A DNA stretch of 64,000 nt from Sarcophilus harrisii (GCF_902635505.1 NC_045428.1:64901641-64965640), one strand, 5' to 3'; shown: positions 42,771-53,362, numbered from the stretch's first letter. Numbers and translations are program-made. The notes: generated by a model from the sequence alone, not told the origin.

Positions 42771-42844
42771 TTTCTTGCATTCACAGAATGCATAGTACAT
42801 GGCTCTTATAAATCTGGAATTACATCTTTTATTGATATTTATTT

Positions 42845-43008
42845 TATTTATCACTTTTTGGGGGAGTGAGGCAATCAGGGTTAAATGACTTGCCTAGATT
42901 CATACAGCTAGTAAGTATCAAGTGTCTCAGATTGGATTTGAACTTAGATCCTCCTAACTACAGGATCTGTGCTCTATCCATTGAGCTACCTACTGGTTTT
43001 AGCTATCA
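42845..43008 (-). mobile_element. Marsupial tRNA-headed SINE, antisense
   Basis: 'gcaatcagggttaaatgact', 'tgcctagattcatacagcta', 'gcatctgtgctctatccatt'-type head 'gtgctctatccattgagcta' and 'cctactgg'. Confidence 0.85.
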
Positions 43009-43009
43009 C

Positions 43010-43425
43010 TTAAAAAAAATCTATTTTCTCTCTTTCCCATCAAAGTCTTTTTTCCTCTCGAAAGGGAAGATGAAGAAAAAACCTAACCCTTGTAACAAAT
43101 ATAGATAGTTAAACAAAGACAGGTGCTTTGGCCATGTCCATATGTTGCATTCTGCACCCTAAGTCCACCTCCTTTGTGAGTAGTTAGTTGAGCAGCCTAT
43201 TTTGTCTCTGGTTCTCTGGAATTGTAGCCGTCATTGTGCTGATCCAAGTTCTGGAGTCTTTCAAGGTTGTCTTTACAATGTTGCTGTCATTGTGTAATCT
43301 TCCCCCTGGTTTTGTTCACTTTGTTCTGCATCGGTTCGTTCAGGTCTTCCCATTTTTCCTTCATTATTTTTTACAGCTGGTACTCTACCTTTCAGGGATT
43401 TATCTGGTCATTTAAAAGGTTTTTC
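43010..43425 (-). mobile_element. Old L1 LINE 3' end
   Basis: A more diverged antisense L1 end: 'ggttttgttcactttgttct', 'catcggttcgttcaggtctt' and 'attattttttacagctggta' correspond to 'ggttctgctcatttcactcagcatc...'. It abuts the SINE at 42845. Confidence 0.6.
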
Positions 43426-43489
43426 CCCCTCAGGAATTTAATGCTTCTAATATAAACAACCTTGCTGAAAAGCTTTGGACATTCGGCTG

Positions 43490-44450
43490 GGAGATGTCTG
43501 AGCCTCCAGGTCTTGGCTCCTGGATGCATTTCCTACCAGGTGCTTGCTTGCTCATGGAGACTGGGGACTCCCCTGGGTCTCCCTCCACTTTCTTCCCCCT
43601 AAGGAGGCCTCTGTACTCAGAAAATCTTGGTGGTAGCTCTGATTGCTGTTCTGTAGCTCCTGTGGTTGCACACTGTGGGTTCCTGCTAAAATCAACCTCG
43701 ACTTAGAACAATACACTCTAAATCCCATTAACAAATTCTCTGCGTGCTTATCCCTAATCATAAACCCCCGGGGTCTCCCTGTTTTCTCTCCCTCAAACCC
43801 CACAAGGTAAATTAGTGAGTGCTGTTCTGTCTGCGGTTACAAGGTTACAAGGTACAGAAACTGCTGGCCAGAGCTGTGGAGGGGGATGGGGCAGAAAGCT
43901 GGGAGGGGAGAATGCTGGGGGTAGTGAAGAGCAGATGTGAGACCATGAAGGAAAACAGAAACCATCCAGTCCTGGGCTTAGCCCACTGTGCTGCTCCCCA
44001 AGCAGCCACCACAGGGACACCACCTTCTGAGGTTTCTGTGGCTCTGGTTCATGCAAGAGCATTGCAAAGTAGGAGACAAAACTGTATACATGATGAGGTC
44101 AAGACTCCTCTGTATTGTGTGGTTGTGTTTCCCTGTCACCCTCCAGGCCAAATTAGGTCAACTTCTCTGTCTCAGTGGGTGGAGAGCATGCTAGGAGGAG
44201 AAAAAGATGCCGGCAGGTGGGTAGGGTTGTTGTGACATCTGTGGCAACTCATGTCCTGCTGCCCTAACAAAGACATTTGGCCAAAGTGACAAAAAAGAAA
44301 TTGGACACTAATCCCTGAAGCAGCCAGCCCACAGGAATGTTTCTCCTTCCCTGGAAAGTTGGTTCCTAAACCTAAGGCACTGAGAGAGCCTTGGAAGGTC
44401 ATCTTGTTCACCCCATTGTGCGAAGCAGATGGGTCCAAAGGTCAGCTGAA
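43490..44450. other. GC-richer, repeat-free block
   Basis: About 960 bases with no recognisable transposon. The 43695-43800 part has 'aaatcccattaacaaattct' and 'cttatccctaatcataaacc', motif-like for homeodomain factors. Frames of 138 and 88-89 codons on both strands have no domain and look like a consequence of the higher GC content. It could be regulatory; that is inference. Confidence 0.35.
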
Positions 44451-44454
44451 TTTA

Positions 44455-44620
44455 GAGTTTGGGAACCGCTTCCAAATCGTGGCTCAGTGAGGAATATTTA
44501 TATGACTTTAAACCAATCACTTAATATTTCTGTGTCTTGTTTTCCTCATTTATAAAATGAAAGAGTGGAACTAAGTGACCCCTAAGGGACATCCTGCAGC
44601 TTTGCATTCCATTCCATTCC
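44455..44620 (+). mobile_element. MIR-like SINE
   Basis: 'aaaccaatcacttaatattt', 'gtcttgttttcctcatttat', 'aaaatgaaagagtggaacta'. Confidence 0.65.
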
Positions 44621-44924
44621 ATGATTCCTCTTTACTGAAGAGCTCTCCATTTGTTTTTTGGGAAAAACCCCAGAATTTCATCTTCCGGGGTTCTTTCATC
44701 CTAACTAGGCTGTGCTTTCTTAGCTACATCTCACCATCTCCTTCTCCTTCTTATTCTTCCTTAAATGATGATGGAAGGCAGCCTTCTCACTTTAGAGTAG
44801 CTTTTAAGAGACCACAGGATAGTAGGATTCGCAGCTGAGAGAGAGAACTTGGAGCTTAATAATAGAGATAATTCACTTTTATATTCCATTTGATGGTTTA
44901 CAAAATACTTTGAACAGATAAACT
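44621..44924. other. Unassigned sequence
   Basis: No family recognised. Confidence 0.3.
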
Positions 44925-45075
44925 TCCTGGTAAGTGGTTACCCAGGCTCTGCTCAAAAATTCCAGGAAAGAGGACCCTCTACTTCCCGAAGCTCCTTATT
45001 CTATTTGTAGATGACTAATTGTGAACAAGTTTTGCTTTGACCTCAATCCAAATTTTGGAATATTATATTGGAGAA
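44925..45075 (+). mobile_element. L3/CR1-type LINE fragment
   Basis: 'gtggttacccaggctctgct', 'aggaccctctacttcccgaa' and 'tgtagatgactaattgtgaa' match the L3/CR1 3' region (tggttatccaacctctgctc ... ctctaattgttagg). Confidence 0.65.
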
Positions 45076-45474
45076 TAGAACTGGGGGCTCCAGGAAGCCA
45101 CAGAGTTTATCATTGGACTAGATAATTTTCATCTCTAAGTCCTGCAATATTACAGGAAGGGGAGGACACTAAATACTTGGGAACTAGGCAGGCTTCTAGT
45201 TCGGAACATAAAGTCAAGGATGAGGTAGGATGTGCTAAAAAACCAATTTGGCCATCTTCATGATTTTGCTGGTATCCTCCATGGTTACTTTCCGGGCAGC
45301 ATAATTCTCTAATGTTCCCAGTGGGAGCATGGAACTTCCAAACCAGAAGCTTAGAGTGGAGCACCTTTCAATGAGAGAACACAAGGAATAACATATTTAA
45401 CCCAGTGATGTGAATCACAATTTTTTAATATTTTTCCATCATGTAGCCTACCTATAATTTGTTTATATACTTAT
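45076..45474. other. Unassigned sequence
   Basis: No family or gene recognised. Confidence 0.3.
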
Positions 45475-45595
45475 CATGTCTCCTTCATTGGACTATGATT
45501 TCCTCAAGAGAGGGGATTATCTTTGCCTTTTATTGAATCCCCAGTATGATGCCTGACACATAGGAAGTGCTTAATAAACATTTATTGACTGCCTG
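45475..45595 (+). mobile_element. L2 LINE 3' tail
   Basis: 'tggactatgatttcctcaag', 'aatccccagtatgatgcctg' and 'gacacataggaagtgcttaa' in the canonical order. A well-preserved copy. Confidence 0.85.
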
Positions 45596-46159
45596 ATCCC
45601 ATATCTATTAAGTCCTAATTGGTTTGACTTGAACTCATCTGGCTACAAGGACTCAATCTTTTAGGCAATTTAATTTTTGATTTAATTATCCATACTGATA
45701 GTTTTGGAACCTGATGTAGACTTAGCTTAAAGATGTTCCAAGAAATTTGGACAAATGTGTGATGCATGTGTAGGACTCCTCAAGATTTTCATTAAATAAC
45801 TTTATTTTGAACTGTATTTTCTAGCTAATAAAATTAATGCATCCATAGATGGGACTCATGAGCTTTAGTTTTGAGTGGATATGAAGCCAAAGAAAATCTG
45901 TACGTGGGTAATACATACGGAATTATTTTCTTAACATATTTTTATTCCCTACTTATCTCACCTCTCTAGCCCCTAATCCTTAAGAACTCCTGTCTAGTCC
46001 CCTTTTGGAACACTCTTCTCTCTTACCTTCCTTCAGGCACCTCAAACCTCCCACTCTCCAACCTTGCCAAGTTGCAAAAATAACTTTTGAAAACAATGTT
46101 TGATTCCTATGAATAAATGAATAAATAAAATCTCTTAGAATTCCATCTTTCTGTCCTTA
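45596..46159. other. Unassigned sequence
   Basis: Nothing recognised except short 'aaataaatgaataaataaa' AT repeats near 46110. Confidence 0.3.
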
Positions 46160-46228
46160 ACCTCCCAATCAATCAACAAATATTTATTGAGTATAATATG
46201 CACAAGGCATTGTTCTAGGGGGTTCCCA
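46160..46228 (-). mobile_element. L2 LINE 3' tail, antisense
   Basis: 'tcaatcaacaaatatttatt', 'gagtataatatgcacaaggc' and 'attgttctaggg'. Confidence 0.7.
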
Positions 46229-46429
46229 GACCCATATATTTGCCTCTGGGATCTTTGTGTTTCCCACCTCTTCCTAGTCTTTTCCTCCAAACAAGTACTT
46301 TCTTCCTCCTTTCAGAGCAACCCCACTTTTCACTTTCCACCCTCAGCAACACATTCCCCAATCCTCCCCCTTCACCACCCTCCCTCTGAAATTCTTTAAA
46401 TCCATTTGTCTGTCTCCAATCTCTCACAA

Positions 46430-47460
46430 AGGTGCTCTGTGTTAGTTGGACCCAGAGACCCAGAATCTGGTCTAAATCCTGCCAGATCTCTCCGTTACCT
46501 AGATCATAAATTTTCAGTTTGGCTCCCTCCCTAGGATTAGTTAAATTGGTCAGATCAAGAAACCATCCATTTCTTTAAAACTGAAGTCCTGAAGAGTTGT
46601 TAACACAATACAAGAGTTTAAGGCTTTAAACTCATACCTGCAAACACTTTTCAGCTCTTCATTTCCTCTCCCCAGGGAAAAGCTTTTGAGAGGGGGCAGG
46701 GAGAAGGTTAAGGGGGAACAGGGAGGGAAAGAGTTGAGTTTAACCAGTCTGATTTCTCTGGATGGGGGTGAGGGGGGGAACGACCCTCTCTCCTCCATCT
46801 TTGCCATTTCAATAAAGTTTGGATGGGGAAGGAATGTGAAACCCTTCAGGAGCAGGTCCATTAAACAATCCAGGAGTGTGTTAAACACAGTTCAGGCCCA
46901 GGCATCCTGGGCTTCAACCTGACGTCACCTCATAAATCCACAGAGCAGCCCCCTGCCCAAATTGAGGAGGAGAGGCTGGGCCCTGCAGTGAGGTGCCTTT
47001 GTTGGAGATTAAATATTTGCTCAGACAGAGGTCACTGTGAGAGTCTTAAAAAAAGATTCTTTCAGCCGCCCTCCCCTCTCCACCCCGACCCCCATTTGGG
47101 GAACAAATTAAGTCTCTCTATGGCTGAGCCAATGGAGCGGAGCTCCATGCTCCAGTGATTTTATTTCATGGAAATTCAGAATGTTTGCTGTGCTCAGCCC
47201 AGGCCCTGATGGATGGGCCACAGAAGTCATTAGCCCAAGTTCTTACTCGGTCGGAGGTGCCCTCTACATGCAGCATGTTACATGCTTTGTGTGTTATGCT
47301 CTCCTTAGGAATAGCTCCTGGAAGTCACAGATTAATTCAGCAATGACTGTCTGGGTTGGAGTAACTCAGCAGGGAAGAGTTTCAGAGGGGAAACAGAGGG
47401 AAAAAGGCAAGGTAACAATTTTAATATATAAAGGATGATTCCATAACTTCCCTATTCCCC
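46430..47460. promoter_or_regulatory. Candidate conserved regulatory block with a CRE palindrome
   Basis: About 1 kb without any recognisable repeat. It contains a perfect cyclic-AMP response element palindrome tgacgtca at 46920-46927, a short palindrome-like 'gtgttaaacac' at about 46878-46888, a SOX-like 'cctttgttgg' near 46997 and a CCAAT box 'gagccaatgg' near 47126. CpG density is not that of a CpG island. Frames here reach at most 112 codons and carry no domain. Whether it acts as an enhancer or promoter cannot be told from one sequence. Confidence 0.35.
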
Positions 47461-47544
47461 GCACAAACTGTCTACTTCTAAGGAGGCAGAAAAAGAAGAA
47501 ATCAGGTTTCCATTATAGCATATATTTAGATAAGGACTTTCCAT

Positions 47545-47795
47545 GAAAGGTTGAGTAATAGAGTTCTGTGTTTGGAGCCAAAAGATTTGAGTTCTAGTCC
47601 CAGACCTTTTAGTTTCTAGCTTGGACAAATCATTTCATCATCATTATTTCAGAGAAGGAAGGAAACCTTAGAGGTCATCTGTCCTCCAATCTTCTCTTTT
47701 CTCTGGATCTCAAATTATACAGATGTAAAAATTAGTCAGAATTAGATGATTTCTAAGGGTTCTTCCATCTCTAAAGTTCTGTGACATGACACACT
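47545..47795 (+). mobile_element. MIR/MAR1-like SINE pieces
   Basis: 'gtttggagccaaaagatttg', 'agttctagtcccagaccttt', 'ccttagaggtcatctgtcct' and 'ggttcttccatctctaaagt'. Two related SINE fragments seem fused here. Confidence 0.55.
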
Positions 47796-47864
47796 ATGAA
47801 GCAATGATAGCAATTACAAAAGTTAGTTGTTAAATCTTTAACATTTAATTCAGATGTCACTTTC

Positions 47865-47938
47865 TTGTACTTGTGTCCTCAGGACCTAGCATATTGGAGG
47901 TCCTGGATAAATGTTTGATGAATGATTGATAATATCAG
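47865..47938 (+). mobile_element. L2 LINE 3' tail fragment
   Basis: 'caggacctagcatattggag' and 'ggataaatgtttgatgaatg'. Confidence 0.6.
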
Positions 47939-48230
47939 TATTACAGGGTAACCACAAGGCTCAAATAAGATAATAGTAAGAATAAGAATAATATTTTATG
48001 TCATTCTTAGTATAATTATGTATGTGTGCTGTAAGTCCCCTTGTTTTAGAAGGCAATACTTATCTTTTGCTCAAACTTTGTCTCACTTACTAAACTGCAT
48101 GGCCCATACTTCAGCTTTTGAAAAAAGTTCATTATTTCATTAGCGTGAGATTTCCCTGCACTCCCAAATTTCACTTTAATGGTAGATGTCATGCTTGTTG
48201 TCTCCAATAAAAGTCCTCACCTAGTAGTCA
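47939..48230. other. Unassigned sequence
   Basis: No family recognised. Confidence 0.3.
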
Positions 48231-48234
48231 GTAC

Positions 48235-48312
48235 TTTAACCAATAAACATTTATTAAGCACTCACTATGAACTGGGAACTGAGCTGTTGATGAGCCCTCT
48301 GAACTTAATAAA
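48235..48312 (-). mobile_element. L2 LINE 3' tail, antisense
   Basis: 'accaataaacatttattaag' and 'cactcactatgaactgggaa'. Confidence 0.7.
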
Positions 48313-48329
48313 CTTAGTTGGACCTGTCA

Positions 48330-48760
48330 GAGTTTGTACTTGATAGGTTTTGAGAATCTTCCAGTGTCTCCTTAAGTATTATTGCTCTACAGATAATCTA
48401 TGTTGTACTGGCCAACTTGTCCCTCACAAATGATGATCACTGTTCCATTTCCTTTTTGTTTGCTTTGGTTCACCTCTGTGTCTGATCTCTTATAATCCTT
48501 CCCTCCCTTCAAGACTAATCTTAAGGACCACCTTCTCTAGAAGACATTTCTGGGTTCCAATGTTTTTTCTTAGGTCACCTTTTGTCTACTCTATGTTTCT
48601 TCTCTATATGTGTTGCCTTTCTCATTTCCTAGAACAATTTACATTATATTTTATATATAAAATTTTGAGAGGGGGAATTTTTTTGTTGTTGTATAACCAG
48701 TACTTAACATAGTGCCTAACCAATAGGAAACTCTTAATAAATGTTTGTTGAAAGAACGAG
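48330..48760 (+). mobile_element. L2 LINE 3' region
   Basis: 'cccttcaagactaatcttaa', 'ggaccaccttctctagaaga' and a tail 'tagtgcctaaccaataggaa' then 'aataaatgtttgttgaa'. About 430 bases of the L2 3' region. Confidence 0.75.
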
Positions 48761-48829
48761 AATCCCGGGATCATCTTCTACCATGACCAGACCTTGTTAG
48801 GTTCTATTATTCATATTTGCAAATGATGA

Positions 48830-48995
48830 TCATAAGTTCAAAGATTTAGAATAGGAAAGGATCTCAGAAATTATGTAGTCTGATTTTTCTCTTTGTTACA
48901 GAGGAGGAAACTGAGGTCCAGAGAAGATAAATGATTTGTCTCAAATCGTACAAGTAGCAAATATCTTAAATCCATCTCTGAGTCAGTCAACTAGC
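48830..48995 (+). mobile_element. MIR/MAR1-like SINE
   Basis: 'gaataggaaaggatctcaga', 'gaggaaactgaggtccagag' and 'aaatgatttgtctcaaatcg'. Confidence 0.75.
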
Positions 48996-49339
48996 ATAGA
49001 AAGCACTTACGGTTATTTCGCATCACAGTTTTCTCCATTGTAGTTTTATTATAGGTTGGCATAAGAAATTAAATGGGAATCTTTTGGAAAGGGGTTTACC
49101 AAAACCACAGATGAGACACAAAGATCAGCAGATGACTCAGAAAAAGTTTAGAAATTCAGAAATGCATAAAATATATGTAGAGTATAAAACCAACCCAAAT
49201 TTTACAGTAAATTATTGTAAATATCCCATAAAAGAAAAAGAAAGAAATCAGAATTCTTTTCTGGTATGAAAGGAGGGTTAAAAAAATTACACAGATTTTC
49301 TAGACCATGGTGTTTTAACTCCTGTGATGTAACAGGAAT
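48996..49339. other. Unassigned sequence
   Basis: No family recognised. Confidence 0.3.
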
Positions 49340-49475
49340 AGCTGTATTATCTCCCAAGTACTTGCTAAGTTCTGGGAAGACAAACACTAGCAGAAAAAAA
49401 CAATTACCATCCTTAAAAAGCTTAAATTCTAATGGAGAAAGACAACACAAAAAAGAAAGTTGAAAAGGTAGGGTG
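49340..49475 (-). mobile_element. L2-antisense-type repeat fragment
   Basis: 'agtacttgctaagttctggg', 'accatccttaaaaagcttaa' and 'attctaatggagaaagac'. The 135-codon minus frame across it (49202-49609) is not a gene. Confidence 0.5.
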
Positions 49476-49599
49476 GCAGGATTGGAGGTAGACAGAGGTA
49501 ACCTAATCTGGGGAATGGTAGAATTTCTGAGTGTAGCCTGAAGAAAATAAATGATTGGCACTGGGGGAATAGACATCCATTCAGAGGAAGAGTCTTCTC

Positions 49600-50010
49600 T
49601 GTTTGGCATTCACTCCTATTTCACACCTTCCTCCCCAGTAAAGTCCAACACTTTAGTCCAGTGACATTGGACTCCATTTCTGAGCTCTGGTCATTCTCTC
49701 TGGCTGTCCAGATTGCCCTTGCTTTTCTTCTCTGACTGCTGACTGCCCTGGCTTTCTTTAAGTCCCATCTAAAATCCCATCCCATACAAAAAAAAACTTT
49801 CTGCATCTCCTTTTAATTTTAGTACTTTCCCCATGTCATTTATTTCCTCTTCATCCTCCATATAGTTTGCTTTGTATATATTTGTTTGAATATTGTCTCC
49901 CCTATTAGATTGTAAGCTCTTTGAAGTCAGGGACTGTTTTTCCTCTTTTTGTATCCCCAAAGCTTAATACAGTCCCCAGATGTTTAATAAATGTTTATTG
50001 AATTGAGTCT
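49600..50010 (+). mobile_element. L2 LINE 3' end
   Basis: 'ctgtccagattgcccttgct' upstream, 'attagattgtaagctctttg', 'aagtcagggactgtttttcc', 'tgtatccccaaagcttaata', 'aataaatgtttattgaattg'. Confidence 0.85.
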
Positions 50011-50140
50011 GCAGAGACCTGGAACATAGTTGTTTAATAAAGGTTTATTGAATTGAATTGAGTCTTTAGAAACATGGTACATAGTTGGGGTTTGGTAAAT
50101 GTTTACTGGATTGAATTGAATTGAGTCTGCAGGGTCTGAG
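49981..50140 (+). repeat. Tandem triplication of the L2 tail
   Basis: Three imperfect units, 49981-50030, 50031-50085 and 50086-50140. Each runs from 'tgtttaataaa' or 'gtttggtaaatg' through 'tttattgaattgaattgagtc' to 'gcagagacctgg...catagt'. They differ mainly by one 'ttgaa' unit. Confidence 0.85.
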
Positions 50141-50384
50141 GTGGAGATTCCAGGGTTTCATAATGAAAAGTGGGAGCATAGTAGAAGTAAGAAGTATATT
50201 CTGGGGAGGAATGGGGCTTTAACAATTAAGCCTCTTCTCTCCCTGCTGTCCCTCTCATAGGCTAGTCAGTGGAGAAAGGAATTTGTAAATATGGTTATGT
50301 AAATGGATTTGTCTGTGATGAGGGAAGCTATATACAACCTGATAGAAACATTAGCTAATATTGTTATTATTTGTGGGACAGTCA
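50141..50384. other. Unassigned sequence
   Basis: Nothing recognised. Confidence 0.3.
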
Positions 50385-50500
50385 GGATGGCAGAGTGGTA
50401 GAGAGCCAATCTTGGATTCAAGAAGACATGGACTAAAGTCCTATGGAACATCAGACCTATGCTGTTTTATGATCCCAGGCTGATCACCCAGGTTATCTCT
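50385..50500 (+). mobile_element. SINE head fragment
   Basis: 'agtcaggatggcagagtgg' and 'cttggattcaagaagacatg' resemble the tRNA-headed SINE; weak. Confidence 0.4.
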
Positions 50501-50739
50501 GAGCACCCCAGAGATAAAGTCTCTAATGTGCTAGAATCTGGACGGAGTTACTCACTGATGAAATCACAAGTCCCTCCTTAACTATAATAATCATCATATG
50601 CATTATTGGTTTCAGAGTGGAATGTTGTCGCTTCTTGAAATTCCTTGCTCTCTTAAAAGCTTGTACCTGACAGAGAATATATTCTAGAATCAGGGAATTC
50701 AATTTCCCATTGCAGTTCTGCCTTAGCCTTAACGTTAGA

Positions 50740-50992
50740 TTCTGTGTCTAGGGGGTGAGTAGATAGAGCACTGGATTTATGCTCAGGAAAAACTTGAGTT
50801 CAAATCTTGGAGTAAACACTAAACAAAATTAGGCAATTCACTGAAACTCTGTATGTCTCGATTTTCTCGTCTGTAACAATGGTAGGCTGACAGTAGCACT
50901 TATTTCCAAGGATTGTTGCAAAGATAATATTGGTAAAGTGCTATGCTGACCTTAAAAAGACTATATGTATACATACTGGCTATTATTATCTC
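50740..50992 (+). mobile_element. MIR-related marsupial SINE (THER1-like)
   Basis: 'ggtgagtagatagagcactg', 'cttgagttcaaatcttggag', 'tctcgattttctcgtctgta', 'aatattggtaaagtgctatg', ending 'ggctattattatc'. Confidence 0.75.
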
Positions 50993-50996
50993 TAAA

Positions 50997-51342
50997 TCAA
51001 TCAAGAAGCATTTATTAATCTTTTGATAGCAATTCAATTAAAAGACAATTTTTATACAGGGGTCCTTAAACTTTTTAAATAGGGGGCCAGTTCACTGTCT
51101 CTCAGACTGTTGGAGGGCCAGACTATAGTAAAAACAAAACCTTTGTTTTGTGGGCCTTTAAATAAAGAAAATTCATAGCCCTGGGAGAGGAAGATAATGG
51201 TCCTCAGCTGCTGCATCTGGCCCATGGGTATAGTTTGAGGACCCCTGATACACAAAACACCTACTATGTGTAAGCTACCATTCCTAAAGTACAAAGATGA
51301 AAGTGAAATAGTTTCTTTCCTCAGGGAGTTCAGTCTAAGAGC
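50997..51342 (-). mobile_element. Antisense L2 tail split by a hAT
   Basis: Left part 'caagaagcatttattaatc' and right part 'cacctactatgtgtaagcta' to 'ttcctcagggagttcagtct' are one antisense L2 3' end. About 35 extra bases lie between the left part and the hAT. Confidence 0.7.
51057..51247. mobile_element. Short hAT (OposCharlie-like) transposon with TIRs
   Basis: Left end 'caggggtccttaaacttttt'; right end, reverse complemented, 'caggggtcctcaaactata'. Inside: 'ggccagttcactgtctctca', 'gactgttggagggccagact' and 'gctgcatctggcccatggg'. The 191 bp have no coding capacity. The ends match a hAT MITE family abundant in opossum and relatives; the family name is from memory. A clean 8-bp target duplication is not visible. 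Well preserved compared with its L2 host. Confidence 0.85.
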
Positions 51343-51411
51343 TGTCACTATGAAATAAGAATATTAAAGTAGGTAATTTCTGAGAGTCCTTCTAGTTCCT
51401 GATATATGGAT

Positions 51412-51675
51412 TTCTCCATGTCTCTGTTTCTTTTTCTCTCTGTCTCTGTCTCTCTCTTTCTCTGTCTGTCTCTCTCTTCCTCTGTCTCTGTCTTTTTCTG
51501 TATCTTTTTCTCTCTGACTGTTTCTCTGTCTCTCTTTGTGTCTTTCTGTGTTTATTTCTGTCTCTATAGTATGTCTTTGTCTCTGACTATCTCTGTTTCT
51601 CTCTCTCTTTCTCTCTCTCTATGTCTGTCTCTGTCTCCATCTCTCTCTCCTTCCCTCCCTCCTTCCCCCGCTCTC
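51412..51675. repeat. Long pyrimidine (CT/GTCT)n tract
   Basis: About 260 bases of TCTCTGTCTC-type sequence. It yields a 122-codon Ser/Leu/Val frame that is an artefact. Confidence 0.95.
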
Positions 51676-52745
51676 TTTCCCATCACCCAAATCCCAATTA
51701 CAGATTGCAGATATGAAATGAAATCTGTGTATGTATCTATATATAAAAATGACCAATTGTTCTTGGTTCAATAGAAGATACCTCTTTGGTTCCCACAAAG
51801 AATACCAGGTGTCTCTCTCTAATTTTCAGATATTAATAGATTAAAAGAGAATCCTGGTTGGTGGAATACAGTTTAGGAGAGTCATAGAAGTAGAGATGGG
51901 GGATCATTTGGCCTCTTACCCAGGACCCCATATCCCTTTCACAGCCAGGGGATCTTTGGAAACAGATTCAAGGAAAGGGGGGGTGGATGGGTAAGGATAA
52001 GATGAAACTAATGGTGATAATGAGATGATGAATCTCAGCTCCCTCAGTTTTCTAACCCTCCCCTCCTCCAACCAACAGGGATCAGTGGGATTGAGTTATA
52101 ATAATAAGAACAGACAGAGGAACAATCTCTCTGTCTAGTTCTCTAAAACTCTGAAGGGCTGGGTTGGTTTGGGGGATGGAGAAGGGGGCAGGCAGGTGTG
52201 GAAGGGAGTCAGACTTCAACTCGTGTGGTCCCCCAGATTCTTTGCAAAGCATTATCAAGGAAAGAAAGAAAAGCCAGCTTGTCATTCCCAGTAAAAGGTT
52301 TGACTGACAGAGCTTGATGGAAATCATAACGAACTCTGGAATGTGAAACCCCTTTTGTAGCCAGGAGGCTCTTCTATACACCCCAAATAAACATGAGTTG
52401 TCTGGAGTTGGGGCTGTATCCCCCAGTGAGGAGTGCTAGTAGGGCATGCTGGGATCAGGACAGGAGCATTGCTTGGAGGGAGGTGGAAGAAGGGAGGTGC
52501 TGCTAGGAAAGGACTTAAGTAGATGGGGGAAGGGGAGTTTGTAGAGAGCAAATCCCATCACACTCCCCCAACCCCCAGCTTGATGACTGTAATCCTGAGC
52601 CCTGTGTTGTGGGTTTGGGATGAAGCCATAAAGAGAGAAGAGGCTGAGGATTTGATGAGACTGCTTTCACTTGCCAAGATGGGCTAGGTAAATCTGGCAG
52701 AAGCAACCTTTCTTGCATAGGTTCTAAGTCTCTACATCAGCCATT
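51676..52745. other. Largely repeat-free block
   Basis: No transposon recognised. 52270-52360 reads like a tight cluster of factor sites ('cattcccagtaaaaggtttg', 'actgacagagcttgatgg', 'ctctggaatgtgaaac'). Overlapping minus-strand frames of 67-99 codons (52082-52718) are Pro/Ser-rich with no domain. Confidence 0.35.
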
Positions 52746-52754
52746 TTGTTTTGA

Positions 52755-52915
52755 GTCATAGAAGCACTGCTTCAAACTTAGAAGAAACTTTAGAAGATCA
52801 CCTAGAATCTGATTCTCCCATTTTTACAGAGGAAGAAAGTGAGTCTGGATTTAAATCCAGATCCTTTAACACCAAATCCAGCAATCTTTCCACTGTATTC
52901 CATTGTCTCTTTTGT
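52755..52915 (+). mobile_element. MIR/MAR1-like SINE
   Basis: 'agaagaaactttagaagatc', 'tttttacagaggaagaaagt', 'agcaatctttccactgtatt'. Confidence 0.65.
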
Positions 52916-53362
52916 TTTTCCTGCCCTCATTAAATTTCCTTGGATTGACCATGGCCTATTATCCCTTTTCTCAACTTCCCTCGCTCTGCTTCTGGCATCT
53001 CCTGAATAATTTGGATTCATTCTGATTATTTTCTCCCCACACTGCCAACATCAGTCAGATACTAGGTCCTATAGTGTTGATTTCTGCATCATTTCTTACA
53101 ACCTGTCTCTTTTTCTCCATTTATAGTAACCATCCTAGTACAACCTTTTTTAGTGATCTTTCCCTTCTCAAATGTTCTCTAAATCACTGTTTGGATCCCT
53201 CTCCCCCACCCAAGGTTGTTCTCATATCTTACCTACTAGAGTCTTCATCTTTTTCTTCTACTTCCATTCCCCATTTGGTTTATATATATATTTTAAGGGA
53301 AGGAAATGTATCTTTTCCTTTTTCCCTTCTTTGTATCTATCTGATTGTCAGTCACAATGCAT
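52916..53362. other. Unassigned, pyrimidine-rich sequence
   Basis: May include a decayed L2 region (53060-53260) but I cannot align it securely. Confidence 0.3.

Noticed and set aside
43819-44235. 138-codon frame in GC-richer DNA
   Set aside because: Overlaps frames on the other strand of similar length; no recognisable domain. Treated as composition-driven.
49881-50140. CRISPR-like array
   Set aside because: The three units are imperfect L2 tails with no unique spacers, in a mammalian genome.
51406-51774. 122-codon Ser/Leu/Val frame, apparently hydrophobic
   Set aside because: Translation of a CT microsatellite; not a membrane protein.
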